In this document: positions 25,303 through 33,664 of the stretch, piece by piece
How positions within the stretch are numbered: position 1 is the first letter of the stretch
Layout of the letters: each line of letters begins with the position of its first letter
NCBI RefSeq assembly: GCF_022549775.1
Contig: NZ_JAKZGP010000047.1
Location: forward strand, 1 to 42,187
Reading direction: 5' to 3'
DNA length: 42,187 bases
Source of the DNA: Belliella filtrata
GTDB lineage: Bacteria > Bacteroidota > Bacteroidia > Cytophagales > Cyclobacteriaceae
The notes under the pieces: model-generated
What the model saw: only the letters and a program-made list of their open reading frames with translations
What the model was told of the DNA's origin: nothing
Database searches by the model: none
Program-made: the position numbers and the translations under genes

Positions 25303-26685
25303 TTAAAATCTATAATCAATAATAAAGTTCAAATTCCACATGCCCACCCTATTGATTCTCATTTCGTCTGTTAGATTGTCTCCATTTTTAGGAGCTTTAT
25401 TCACAGCGAGAAGTTGTAGGTTTAAGCCCTCATAGTAGTCCTTGAACCTATATTCCAATTGCCCTACAAAATGATAGTATGAAGGGATACCATATTTATT
25501 GGTTGTGTATGCATTCATCCCCGAGTGATTGACCAGTCCTGCACCAAGCTCTACAATGAGACCATCTATCCCTGTTATCGTGTCGTATTTGAAGGTATAA
25601 GCCTGCATATCACCAGCTCCTTCAAAACGCTCTCTTGGCAGGCTTGCAAAGAATCGTTCCCTGCCCCATTCTCTTGGAAATAGAAACCTACCCTTATCAT
25701 CTATTGCTAGGTAATTGAATGAGAAATTATGCTTGCCTTTGAACACGCCCACTTTTGCCCCAACACCTGAAGATCGCTCACTTGGGAGCATATAGGTCAA
25801 TTGAGTATCAGGATTTCCTCCATCTCGAATAGGCAATTGATGAAAACCTTGAAGTCCCAAATGTAGTCTTGTGCTTTTGGTCAAACTGCTTATATATTCG
25901 ACTTGCCCAAAGCTCATATTGAATACATTATCAGCTGTATAATTCCACAGTTGCCCTGTCAAGCCTTCATCATGGAATTGGACACCGATGATCCCAAGTC
26001 CTTTCGATTTTATGTTGTCACTGTAGTTTGATGGCTCCCCGAAAGGATTCCTTCCAAAACTGTAGACACCAAAGGAATCATCAATCTTATACCAATCCAC
26101 GGTGCCTCTTATATTCACTTGGTTGACCCACATCATAGTGGTCTTGATTTTCAATCCAGAATATGTTGCTGATAAGCCCTGAAAGATATTTGGCCTCATT
26201 CTATTGTCTTGATCATTGACCAGAGGACTATTCACTTTCTGTCGACCCAGAACAAACTTTAGCCTTTCCCTTCTATACGCAATATACAACTCCTCTAGCC
26301 TATCTAGTCTATTGGTATTTTCGATATCATTCATATCATAGAGCAGAATTTCATACCTATTCCCTGCATTGGTAATAGGATCTGCTATTCGGACATTTTG
26401 CTCAAAAACCTGATACGTGAAAAAGCCATTGAACCTAAATTGAAATCCTCCCCACTCTGGACTGGTATATCCAATTCCAGTACCAGCTGCTAAAGTTGCA
26501 TAGTCTATAAGAGGACCCTTATTGAGGGTAGACATGAAATACGATCTGAAATGAAAATCAAATTCTCCACGCTTGAGATCGCTTTTCAGAGAAGAACCCT
26601 TTACTACTGCCGTATCTAGACTTTGAGATGAAAACACAAAGCTGGGAATCAAGAGAAGTATCCATAGGGCTAAAATCCGAATCAT
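25303..26685 (-). CDS. OprD-like outer-membrane porin
   Basis: About 460 residues: signal peptide from ATG 26685 (hydrophobic about 4-19), then alternating beta strands ending in an aromatic terminal residue (IIDYRF), as in outer-membrane barrels. Segments such as RLEELYIAYRRERLKFVLGRQ and GLGIIGVQFHDEGLTGQLWNY recall OprD-type porins for small anions or nutrients. No upstream ATG exists; a TTG at 26706 is the only longer option. Its position before the YeeE-type pair and behind a shared operator suggests that it brings the sulfur substrate across the outer membrane (inference). Confidence 0.82.
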   Translation of the reverse strand: MIRILALWILLLIPSFVFSSQSLDTAVVKGSSLKSDLKRGEFDFHFRSYFMSTLNKGPLIDYATLAAGTGIGYTSPEWGGFQFRFNGFFTYQVFEQNVRIADPITNAGNRYEILLYDMNDIENTNRLDRLEELYIAYRRERLKFVLGRQKVNSPLVNDQDNRMRPNIFQGLSATYSGLKIKTTMMWVNQVNIRGTVDWYKIDDSFGVYSFGRNPFGEPSNYSDNIKSKGLGIIGVQFHDEGLTGQLWNYTADNVFNMSFGQVEYISSLTKSTRLHLGLQGFHQLPIRDGGNPDTQLTYMLPSERSSGVGAKVGVFKGKHNFSFNYLAIDDKGRFLFPREWGRERFFASLPRERFEGAGDMQAYTFKYDTITGIDGLIVELGAGLVNHSGMNAYTTNKYGIPSYYHFVGQLEYRFKDYYEGLNLQLLAVNKAPKNGDNLTDEMRINRVGMWNLNFIIDYRF

Positions 26686-26688
26686 TCC

Positions 26689-26734
26689 CAAAAGTCTAAA
26701 AAACAAAACCCGTAAAAAGTGACAAAAATCACTT
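26689..26734 (-). promoter_or_regulatory. Crp-like operator and -7 element upstream of the porin gene (site A)
   Basis: Perfect palindrome AAGTGA-N6-TCACTT (26717-26734), centre 26725.5. The minus strand then reads GACTTTTG (26689-26696, one mismatch to TAnnTTTG), centre 26692.5, exactly 33 bp away as at sites B and C. The expected transcript start falls at or next to the ATG at 26685. Confidence 0.6.
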
Positions 26735-26782
26735 AATAACCAAATGCTTGACCAAAACCTTTTAAAAATAAATTTTATAAAG

Positions 26783-26822
26783 AAAAAAGCGACTTGGTCA
26801 ATTAATCCCCAAGTCGCTTTTT
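26783..26822 (-). terminator. Terminator after the persulfide dioxygenase gene
   Basis: The stem AAAAAGCGACTTGG / CCAAGTCGCTTTTT with a short AT loop lies 27 bases past the MBL-gene stop and ends in a T run on the minus strand. It separates that gene from the porin operon. Confidence 0.9.
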
Positions 26823-26848
26823 CAATTCATTTAACCTTTATTAAGTGC

Positions 26849-28270
26849 TTAAAGTAATGTGGAAGGGCACACATAATCACTCACTGGAAATTTCTCTGAA
26901 GCTTTGATTGCCCCAAAACCTCCTTTGATATCGATTAGGTTATCGTACCCCCTAGCTTTCAGGATAGTAACAAAAATCATAGACCTATACCCTCCAGCAC
27001 AATGAACATATTGGGTCTTGTTTTTATCTACCTTGAGCATACTTTCGTTGATATAATCCAAAGGAGCATTTTCAGCACCTAGGACATGCTCACTTTGATA
27101 CTCACTTTGCTTTCTGACATCTACGATTTGTCCATCTATCCCTTGGCTTAGCCTATCTGCCAATTCCTCTGGCGTAATTGAAGTCACTGAATCGACTTCT
27201 CTGCCTTCAGCTTGCCAAGCTTGGAAGCCACCTTCAAGATATCCTATAGCATAATCATACCCTACCCTAGCTAGTCGAGTAATCACTTCCTCTTCTCTTC
27301 CTGGCTCTGAAACTACAAGAATCTCCTGCTTCAAGTCAGGTATCAGCGCCCCTACCCAAACAGCGAAACTTCCATCTATTCCAATATTTATGGAATTTGG
27401 AACAAAGCCCTTTGCAAATTCCTGAGGTCCTCTGGTATCGAGGATCACTGCCCCAGTCTCATTGGCAGCAGCTTCGAATGCTTGAGGTGAAAGTGGATTT
27501 ACACCACGCTGGAGTACTTCATCTATACTATCATATCCTTGGATATTCATCATTACATTCTGTGGAAAATAAGCGGGAGGAGGTGTGAGTCCAGTGGTCA
27601 CCTCTTTGACAAACTCCTCCTTGGTCATCTCCTGAAGTGCATAGTTCGTTTTTTTCTGATTGCCCAATGAATCGGACGTCTCCTTACTCATGTTTTTGCC
27701 ACAAGCCGAACCTGCACCGTGCGCAGGAAAGACGATCAAATCGTCAGGCAAAGGCATAATCTTATTTCTCAATGATTCATACAAATGCCCTGCAAGCTTG
27801 TCTTGTGTCAAGTCTGCAATCACTTTCTGAGCCAAATCTGGTCTTCCTACATCTCCAATGAACAACGTATCACCTGTGAAAATTGCCTCCTCTTTTCCTT
27901 CTTCATTGAAAAGCAAATAGCAAGAACTCTCCAAAGTATGCCCAGGAGTATGGATCAATTTGATTCTCAAATCTCCCACCTTAAATTCCTGATTATCTTC
28001 TGCTATAATGGCATTAAAACCAAGCTTCATACCTGTAGGTCCATATACAATCTGAGCTCCTGTCTTTGCTGCAAGGTCTTTGTGACCTGACACAAAATCC
28101 GCATGAAAATGTGTCTCAAAGACATATTTGATCTTGGCATTATTTTTCTCTGCCTTATCCAAGTATGGCTGGACTTCCCTCAATGGGTCAATGATAGCCG
28201 CCTCACCAGCTGATTCAATATAATATGCCCCTTGAGCCAGGCAACCTGTATATATTTGTTCTATTTTCAT
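26849..28270 (-). CDS. MBL-fold persulfide dioxygenase fused to two rhodanese domains
   Basis: 473 residues. N-terminal metallo-beta-lactamase domain (about 1-230) of the ETHE1/persulfide dioxygenase type: THFHADF (H54, H56, D58), HTPGHT, a FTGDTLFIGDVGRPDL metal-bridging Asp, and PAHGAGSACG. Two rhodanese domains follow: the first (about 255-360) lacks its active Cys (VVSEPGRE in place of the usual C loop) and the second (about 370-465) keeps it (HCAGGYRS, Cys about 424). Family role: oxidation of glutathione- or protein-bound persulfides to sulfite, with rhodanese moving sulfane sulfur. It is followed by a terminator and has its own Crp-like site, so it is a separate unit from thioredoxin and the porin. 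Confidence 0.93.
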   Translation of the reverse strand: MKIEQIYTGCLAQGAYYIESAGEAAIIDPLREVQPYLDKAEKNNAKIKYVFETHFHADFVSGHKDLAAKTGAQIVYGPTGMKLGFNAIIAEDNQEFKVGDLRIKLIHTPGHTLESSCYLLFNEEGKEEAIFTGDTLFIGDVGRPDLAQKVIADLTQDKLAGHLYESLRNKIMPLPDDLIVFPAHGAGSACGKNMSKETSDSLGNQKKTNYALQEMTKEEFVKEVTTGLTPPPAYFPQNVMMNIQGYDSIDEVLQRGVNPLSPQAFEAAANETGAVILDTRGPQEFAKGFVPNSINIGIDGSFAVWVGALIPDLKQEILVVSEPGREEEVITRLARVGYDYAIGYLEGGFQAWQAEGREVDSVTSITPEELADRLSQGIDGQIVDVRKQSEYQSEHVLGAENAPLDYINESMLKVDKNKTQYVHCAGGYRSMIFVTILKARGYDNLIDIKGGFGAIKASEKFPVSDYVCPSTLL

Positions 28271-28303
28271 TGTAGCTTATTTACCTTTTATTCTTAGCCC
28301 TGA

Positions 28304-28349
28304 CAAACTTAATCAATCTCGTAAAAATACTTTGTGACATTTGTCATAA
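28304..28349 (-). promoter_or_regulatory. Crp-like operator and -7 element upstream of the persulfide dioxygenase (site B)
   Basis: TTGTGA-N6-TCATAA (28332-28349), centre 28340.5. On the minus strand TAAGTTTG (28304-28311) matches TAnnTTTG exactly, centre 28307.5. The 33-bp spacing puts the operator near -41 from the expected start, the position used by class II Crp/Fnr activators. Confidence 0.65.
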
Positions 28350-28679
28350 TCAGACCTTTGAATTGATGTTATTTTTGATAGATTGAATCAATTGATGTTG
28401 AGGCACTACACCAGATTGTCTCCAGCGGATTTCTCCTTGTTGAAACAAAATTAATGTAGGCACACCTCTTACTTGGTACTTGCTAGCTACCAATGGATTC
28501 TTGTCCACATCTACCTTGATGATCTTCACTTGATCTCCAATCTGACTTGCAACCTCTTGGAGAATAGGGCTTAGCTGCTGACATGGTCCGCACCATGTCG
28601 CATAGAAATCAACCAAAACTGGAATCTCTCCAGAGATTAATTCGTTGAAACTCTTTGCTTGTCCACTCATGTTTACCAT
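28350..28679 (-). CDS. Thioredoxin
   Basis: 109 residues, thioredoxin fold with the active site WCGPC (Cys 30 and 33), the cis-Pro loop VRGVPTLILF and the FYATWCGPCQQLSPILQ helix. Reduces disulfides or persulfides in the cytosol; no signal peptide. Either ATG 28677-28679 or the one three codons later could be the start. Its position ahead of the persulfide dioxygenase and its shared operator type suggest that it handles persulfide or disulfide products in this pathway rather than being the housekeeping TrxA. Confidence 0.93.
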   Translation of the reverse strand: MVNMSGQAKSFNELISGEIPVLVDFYATWCGPCQQLSPILQEVASQIGDQVKIIKVDVDKNPLVASKYQVRGVPTLILFQQGEIRWRQSGVVPQHQLIQSIKNNINSKV

Positions 28680-28694
28680 TGTTTATTAATATGT

Positions 28695-28740
28695 CAAAAT
28701 TAACTTCAAAGCGCATACAGATCAGTAATTTTTATCACAA
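28695..28740 (-). promoter_or_regulatory. Crp-like operator and -7 element upstream of thioredoxin (site C)
   Basis: CAGTAA-N6-TCACAA (28723-28740), one core mismatch from GTGA-N6-TCAC, centre 28731.5. The minus strand carries TAATTTTG (28695-28702), an exact -7 match, centre 28698.5: again 33 bp. Confidence 0.55.
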
Positions 28741-28785
28741 AGGCTTAAAACCTGTTAAAATCCCAAAATTTACTGAATTATTCAT

Positions 28786-28793
28786 TATTTTCG
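28786..28793 (+). promoter_or_regulatory. Possible -7 element for the GT117-type gene
   Basis: TATTTTCG, one mismatch to TAnnTTTG, 25 bases before the ATG at 28818. The upstream thioredoxin promoter faces the other way. Confidence 0.35.
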
Positions 28794-28817
28794 CCCGATA
28801 CATCTATTTCAATAACC

Positions 28818-31802
28818 ATGCTTGATTACAAAAAGGTCAATAACCTGACAGGTTGGCTTGTTGCAGCAGTAGCAACTTTGGTATACATACTCACTGTGGA
28901 ACAAACAGCCAGCTTTTGGGATCCAGGAGAATTTATTGCTGTTTCTTACAAATTACAAGTACCCCATCCTCCAGGAGCCCCATTTTTCCTACTCGTATAC
29001 AGGATGTTTGGGTTCTTGGCTTTGGGTGATGGTCTTCAAGTAGCTTATTGGATGAATGTGGGTAGTGCCATATTTTCTGGACTCACTATCTTATTTCTAT
29101 TCTGGTCGATCACGTTACTTGGCAGAAAACTTTACCGTATCAAAGCTGGTCAAGAAAGTGTCGGACAGACTATTTCTTTGATGGGAGCGGGAATAGTAGG
29201 TGCTTTGGTATATACCTTTTCCGATAGCTTTTGGTTCTCTGCTGTGGAAGCAGAAGTGTATGCCATGTCTTCATTTTTCACCGCGATCGTAATTTGGGCA
29301 TTTTTGAAATGGGATGTGATTGAAGATCCTGTCTTGGAAAACAAGTGGATGATCTTTATCGCCTATCTAGTAGGCCTATCCATTGGAGTCCATTTGCTTA
29401 ACTTGGTTACTTTACCAGCTTTGGCGCTAATCTATTACTTCAAGAAATACCCAAATCCCAACATCAAGGGTGGCGCTATTGCATTACTTTGCGGAGGTGT
29501 TGCTTTGATAGTTATCAATAACTTGATCATCCCAGGTCTCCCAAGCATGGCGGGGTCTATTGAAATCTTCTTTGTCAATAGCCTAGGTCTACCTTTCGGA
29601 TCTGGTATAGTTTTCTTTACAGCGGTTTTCTTAGGATCCTTGATATATGCTATTCTTTATAGCATCAAAAAAGAAAAGGTAATCCTGAACACGATCTTAC
29701 TTTCATTGACATTTGTACTGATAGGATACAGCTCTTATGCACTGATCGTGATCCGAGCCAACCAAGATCCTATCATCAATGAAAATAATCCTAAAGATAT
29801 CATCAGCTATGTATCTTATCTAAAAAGGGAGCAATATGGGTACAGACCACTACTTCATGGGCAATACTTTGATGCCAAAGTAGTCTCCCAAGAGGATGGA
29901 TCTGCTGTCTATGCAAAAGGCAAGGACAAATATGAAATCGTTGACTACAATACCGTAACAAAATACGACCCTAGCAGGACTACAATTCTTCCAAGGGTCT
30001 ACTCCACCCAGGAAAGGCACAAGCAGATTTACAGATCCAAATTAGGACTAAGTCAAGGGCAGGAGCCAAGCTTTGGAGACAACTTATACTTCATGTTCAC
30101 CCATCAGCTTGGTCACATGTACTGGAGGTACTTTATGTGGAATTTCTCTGGAAGAGAAAGCGACTATTCAGATGCCCCTTGGCTAGGGATCACTGATGCT
30201 TTTAGTGACAAGTTCCCAGATTATATCAAAGAAAACAAAGCGCACAACAATTACCTGATGCTTCCCTTGATACTTGGATTGATTGGTATTTTCTTTCAGG
30301 CAAAAAAAGATCCCAATTCATTCTATGTGACATTAGGACTCTTCTTAATGATGGGGGTGGTACTTGTGCTTTACCTGAACTCTCCTCCTGTAGAGCCTAG
30401 AGAGCGGGATTACATTTATGTTGGTTCATTCTATGCATTTGCCATTTGGGCAGGTTTTGGAGTATTGGCACTTTCCCATTGGATTGGAAAAATCAATAAG
30501 AACCTAGCCATAGCTGGTGTGGTAGCCACTTTGATAACCTTCCCTGTACCTGTGATCATGGCTATCCAAAACTGGGACGATCATAACAGGCAAGGTAGAT
30601 ACTTCTCTGTGGATTCTGCAAGAAACTTCCTAGCGTCATGTGAACCAAATGCCATCTTGTTTACTGGTGGAGACAATGACACTTTCCCACTTTGGTATGT
30701 ACAGGCTGTAGAAAACTTCCGTACGGACGTCAGAGTAGTTGTTTTGAGCTACTTCGATACGGATTGGTATGTAGATCAGATGACTCGTAAAGCTTATGAG
30801 TCAGAACCACTCCCTTTTACATTGGACTATGAAAACTACAAGAAGGGAACCAATGATTACCTATACCTCATGGAGCGTGAGGGTCTTGATGCGATTTCAG
30901 CCAAAGAGTATCTGAAGCTTATCAAAAACAATTCGGATCTGCTCAAGCTAAGCGCTGGATCAAGCAAAATGACCATCAACATGGTGCCAGCCAGAAACAT
31001 CATCTTGGATGTCGATATAGAAAAAGTTTATAACAATGGCTTGATCCCTGAAGGTATGGAGGCATTGATGGTAGACCAAATGAACCTAAGGATAAAAGGA
31101 GAGTATGTATCTAGAGGCAACTTGATGCTGATAGACCTAATCACCAGCAACAACTGGGAAAGACCTATCTACTTCAACAACACTTCACTGGCGACGATAG
31201 GAATCGACATCGAGGATTATGTAGTCATGGAAGGTATGACTTACAGATTGCTTCCAGTAAGAAAACCTCAAAACTTCAGGGCCGAATTGGTGAATACTGA
31301 AAAATCTTACAAACACATCATGGAAGACTTTGCTTTCAGAGGAATGGATAATCCTGACAATTATTTCGATGATGAGTTTAGAAGATTCACTTCAAATCAT
31401 AGAAGCGCAATCAATAGCATCGCCATAGCACTTCTAGATGAAGATGAAATGGATAAAGCTGCCGATATCTTAAAACACAGCATAGAAAAAATGCCACATG
31501 AAGCTATACCGTACGATTTGGCAAGTGGGCAATCCGTCCCTCTCCTTTTCGAAGTAGGAGAAGATGATATGGCGCTAGATATTGTCGACAAAATGTCTGT
31601 CAAATCCATACAATTACTTGACTTCTATGCTCAAAACAATAGAGAATATGATCGGGAGGCTATGATTTCTCTAGAAATGCTGAGGTATTTTGTACCATTG
31701 CTAGAAGAAAGAGGGTATGAAGAGCTAGCCGCAGAACTTAAGAAGAACCTGGAAAGATACATCGGTAATACTGGTGTCGGAAGAAGTCTGGACAGGAGGT
31801 AG
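28818..31802 (+). CDS. DUF2723 / GT117-type membrane glycosyltransferase
   Basis: 994 residues. The first half has about a dozen hydrophobic helices, with an acidic first loop (TASFWDPGEFIAVSYKLQVPHPPGAP) that carries the Asp/Glu typical of GT-C enzymes such as protein mannosyltransferases. The region from about 560 is largely soluble, with tetratricopeptide-like helices near the C-terminus (DEDEMDKAADILKHSIEKMP). Family knowledge: DUF2723 proteins are widespread in Bacteroidota and grouped with glycosyltransferase family 117; O-glycosylation of exported proteins is the usual suggestion. Stand-alone gene with its own terminator. Confidence 0.9.
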   Translation: MLDYKKVNNLTGWLVAAVATLVYILTVEQTASFWDPGEFIAVSYKLQVPHPPGAPFFLLVYRMFGFLALGDGLQVAYWMNVGSAIFSGLTILFLFWSITLLGRKLYRIKAGQESVGQTISLMGAGIVGALVYTFSDSFWFSAVEAEVYAMSSFFTAIVIWAFLKWDVIEDPVLENKWMIFIAYLVGLSIGVHLLNLVTLPALALIYYFKKYPNPNIKGGAIALLCGGVALIVINNLIIPGLPSMAGSIEIFFVNSLGLPFGSGIVFFTAVFLGSLIYAILYSIKKEKVILNTILLSLTFVLIGYSSYALIVIRANQDPIINENNPKDIISYVSYLKREQYGYRPLLHGQYFDAKVVSQEDGSAVYAKGKDKYEIVDYNTVTKYDPSRTTILPRVYSTQERHKQIYRSKLGLSQGQEPSFGDNLYFMFTHQLGHMYWRYFMWNFSGRESDYSDAPWLGITDAFSDKFPDYIKENKAHNNYLMLPLILGLIGIFFQAKKDPNSFYVTLGLFLMMGVVLVLYLNSPPVEPRERDYIYVGSFYAFAIWAGFGVLALSHWIGKINKNLAIAGVVATLITFPVPVIMAIQNWDDHNRQGRYFSVDSARNFLASCEPNAILFTGGDNDTFPLWYVQAVENFRTDVRVVVLSYFDTDWYVDQMTRKAYESEPLPFTLDYENYKKGTNDYLYLMEREGLDAISAKEYLKLIKNNSDLLKLSAGSSKMTINMVPARNIILDVDIEKVYNNGLIPEGMEALMVDQMNLRIKGEYVSRGNLMLIDLITSNNWERPIYFNNTSLATIGIDIEDYVVMEGMTYRLLPVRKPQNFRAELVNTEKSYKHIMEDFAFRGMDNPDNYFDDEFRRFTSNHRSAINSIAIALLDEDEMDKAADILKHSIEKMPHEAIPYDLASGQSVPLLFEVGEDDMALDIVDKMSVKSIQLLDFYAQNNREYDREAMISLEMLRYFVPLLEERGYEELAAELKKNLERYIGNTGVGRSLDRR

Positions 31803-31830
31803 AATATTTTACCATTTCGAACTAACACAA

Positions 31831-31870
31831 ACTAAAAGCACCTTACAGCTAGGGTGCTTTTAGTTTTTTT
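31831..31870 (+). terminator. Terminator after the GT117-type gene
   Basis: Stem CTAAAAGCACC / GGGTGCTTTTAG with a loop of about 9, followed by seven T. Confidence 0.9.
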
Positions 31871-31943
31871 AGGTCACCTAATTATTTTCTCAATTAAAGA
31901 GTTATATTCAAGGAGTTTCTAAACATTTTAAACTCTTTTAATT

Positions 31944-32369
31944 ATGAAAATATTTTTTGACAATAGTGAAACTATCTGGAATGGCTTGACCCGAACAAGT
32001 AGACTTGAAGAACAGACATATTATCAACAAATATGGATTCCATGTGTAAGAAGTCATGGAAGACTTCTTGAACTTAAACATAGCTATAGTCCAAACGACA
32101 GGGACGGTGCGTGTGGCGAATGGGGATTTATACAGAGAACTAGAAATGTAATGGTGAATTACCCCTCCGATGGTTTTATCCCTTCATACAGTCAAGATCT
32201 TTCTTTTATCCCAAGCTCAAATCGGTACTATATCAATGGCGCAAATCATATAGAATTGCTAAACATGTCCAACAGCAGACTCAATGGATCTCCTAATGAT
32301 GCCACCAAAGCTGAGTTTGAAAGAGCTTTTGGACTAAGAGATGATTTATTCTTTATACCAAGAAGATAA
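31944..32369 (+). CDS. Hypothetical protein, possible C-terminal part of an alpha/beta hydrolase
   Basis: 141 residues, no signal peptide. I do not recognise the N-terminal 75 residues. The C-terminal part, with NYPSDGFIPSYSQDL (about 72-86) and GANHIELLNMSNS (about 98-110), resembles the Asp and His loops at the end of lipase-like alpha/beta hydrolases, but the nucleophile elbow (GxSxG) is missing. It could be a truncated gene or an unrelated small protein. It is 6 bases upstream of the beta-propeller lipoprotein gene and probably co-transcribed. A leader inverted repeat (AAAGAGTT / AACTCTTT, 31896-31938) precedes it. Confidence 0.6.
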   Translation: MKIFFDNSETIWNGLTRTSRLEEQTYYQQIWIPCVRSHGRLLELKHSYSPNDRDGACGEWGFIQRTRNVMVNYPSDGFIPSYSQDLSFIPSSNRYYINGANHIELLNMSNSRLNGSPNDATKAEFERAFGLRDDLFFIPRR

Positions 32370-32375
32370 AAAAAA

Positions 32376-33638
32376 GTGAAAATTTATTTTATCTTCATCC
32401 TAATAATCCTCTTTGGAGCTTCATGCTCCAAAGAGGATACTCCCACGCTTAAGCGTAATGATAAAGGGGAGCTGATATCCATTCCTTACTTATGGAAAAA
32501 ACGTCTGCACAAATCCAATCCTCAAGTCAATGGAAGAATGGATACTCCGATTTATTTGGAGAAAAACATAGTGATTCCTATGACAGATGGCCCTTTGGGA
32601 AGATTGCTATCTATGATAAATACTGAAAGTGGTAATACAATTTGGGAATGGGATGAAAGGTTTGTTCCTGAAACAGAAGAGATAGTTATATACATGTTTC
32701 ATTTGTATCAAAACATCCTTTTTTACAATATAGGAAGCCGGCTATATGCAGTTAATATTAAAACTGGAGAAACCCATTGGAGAAAGCGAGAAGATAGATC
32801 TTTTTGGTCTCATACTTATGGTAAAGGTGCTGAATTTTACATTTTTGGTCGATCCGATGCCTTTCCTGACTCTATTGATCAGTCCATAGTATTTAAAGGC
32901 GATATGTATACTGGGAAGATTGAAGAATATTTAACTCCAAATTTTACTGGCAATCATCTTTATGGAGGAAATCGTATAGGCTCGGTACCCGCCGCAGTCC
33001 CTATTGATTTTGATGGGAAAGAACACTTGATTGTGGTTTGGCAGGAGGGTATCTCAGGATATAACTTACAGTCATATCTTGGACTATGGGACAAAACAAA
33101 CGGCGAATGGATTTACGAGAAGTCGGTCATAGTCGAGCCTAGTCTAAATGGAACACTACTAAACCCTCCTGTAATATACAATGACCGGGTCTATTTGGCT
33201 GTAGGCTTTGAACTTGCCTGCCATGACATCCGATCTGGAAAACAGCTCTGGAAGCGAAGGTTTGATGGGGAAACATTCTTTTCCAATTTCCTGATCGAAG
33301 AAGGAAAGCTGGTGGTCAATAATGAAGATCAATTTGTCTATTGTCTTGACCCAATATCAGGAACTCAGCTTTGGAAAACAAGAGGGTCTGGCACCAGTAG
33401 CTACATGAGTTACCTCAATGGAGTAGTTTACTTTGTAGGAGGTGCTACAGGTAATCTTCATGCCGTAGACATTGGAAGTGGAAAAACAGTGTGGAAAATT
33501 GACATCAACAATTTAGGAGAAAGTGGGGATAGGTTCAGGACTTCCGCAGTCTATGTTACCCCAGGAGAAAACAACAAAAAGGGAAAAGTTATTGCTTTAG
33601 GAGGACTTAATGCATATTGCTTTGAAGCTTATAGATAA
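32376..33638 (+). CDS. PQQ-type beta-propeller repeat lipoprotein
   Basis: 420 residues from a GTG start (32376-32378), giving a signal peptide with lipobox GASC (Cys about 17). The mature part has repeated W-containing blades of the PQQ/PQQ-like kind (for example NTESGNTIWEWDERF, NIKTGETHWRK, DIRSGKQLWKRRF, DPISGTQLWKTRG, DIGSGKTVWKID). No quinoprotein dehydrogenase motifs are visible, so it is more likely a scaffold or binding propeller, as in BamB-like proteins, than an enzyme. Between a small hypothetical gene and an outer-membrane barrel gene on the same strand. Confidence 0.85.
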   Translation: MKIYFIFILIILFGASCSKEDTPTLKRNDKGELISIPYLWKKRLHKSNPQVNGRMDTPIYLEKNIVIPMTDGPLGRLLSMINTESGNTIWEWDERFVPETEEIVIYMFHLYQNILFYNIGSRLYAVNIKTGETHWRKREDRSFWSHTYGKGAEFYIFGRSDAFPDSIDQSIVFKGDMYTGKIEEYLTPNFTGNHLYGGNRIGSVPAAVPIDFDGKEHLIVVWQEGISGYNLQSYLGLWDKTNGEWIYEKSVIVEPSLNGTLLNPPVIYNDRVYLAVGFELACHDIRSGKQLWKRRFDGETFFSNFLIEEGKLVVNNEDQFVYCLDPISGTQLWKTRGSGTSSYMSYLNGVVYFVGGATGNLHAVDIGSGKTVWKIDINNLGESGDRFRTSAVYVTPGENNKKGKVIALGGLNAYCFEAYR

Positions 33639-33664
33639 TTTAAATGTTTAATCTTATAAATTTT

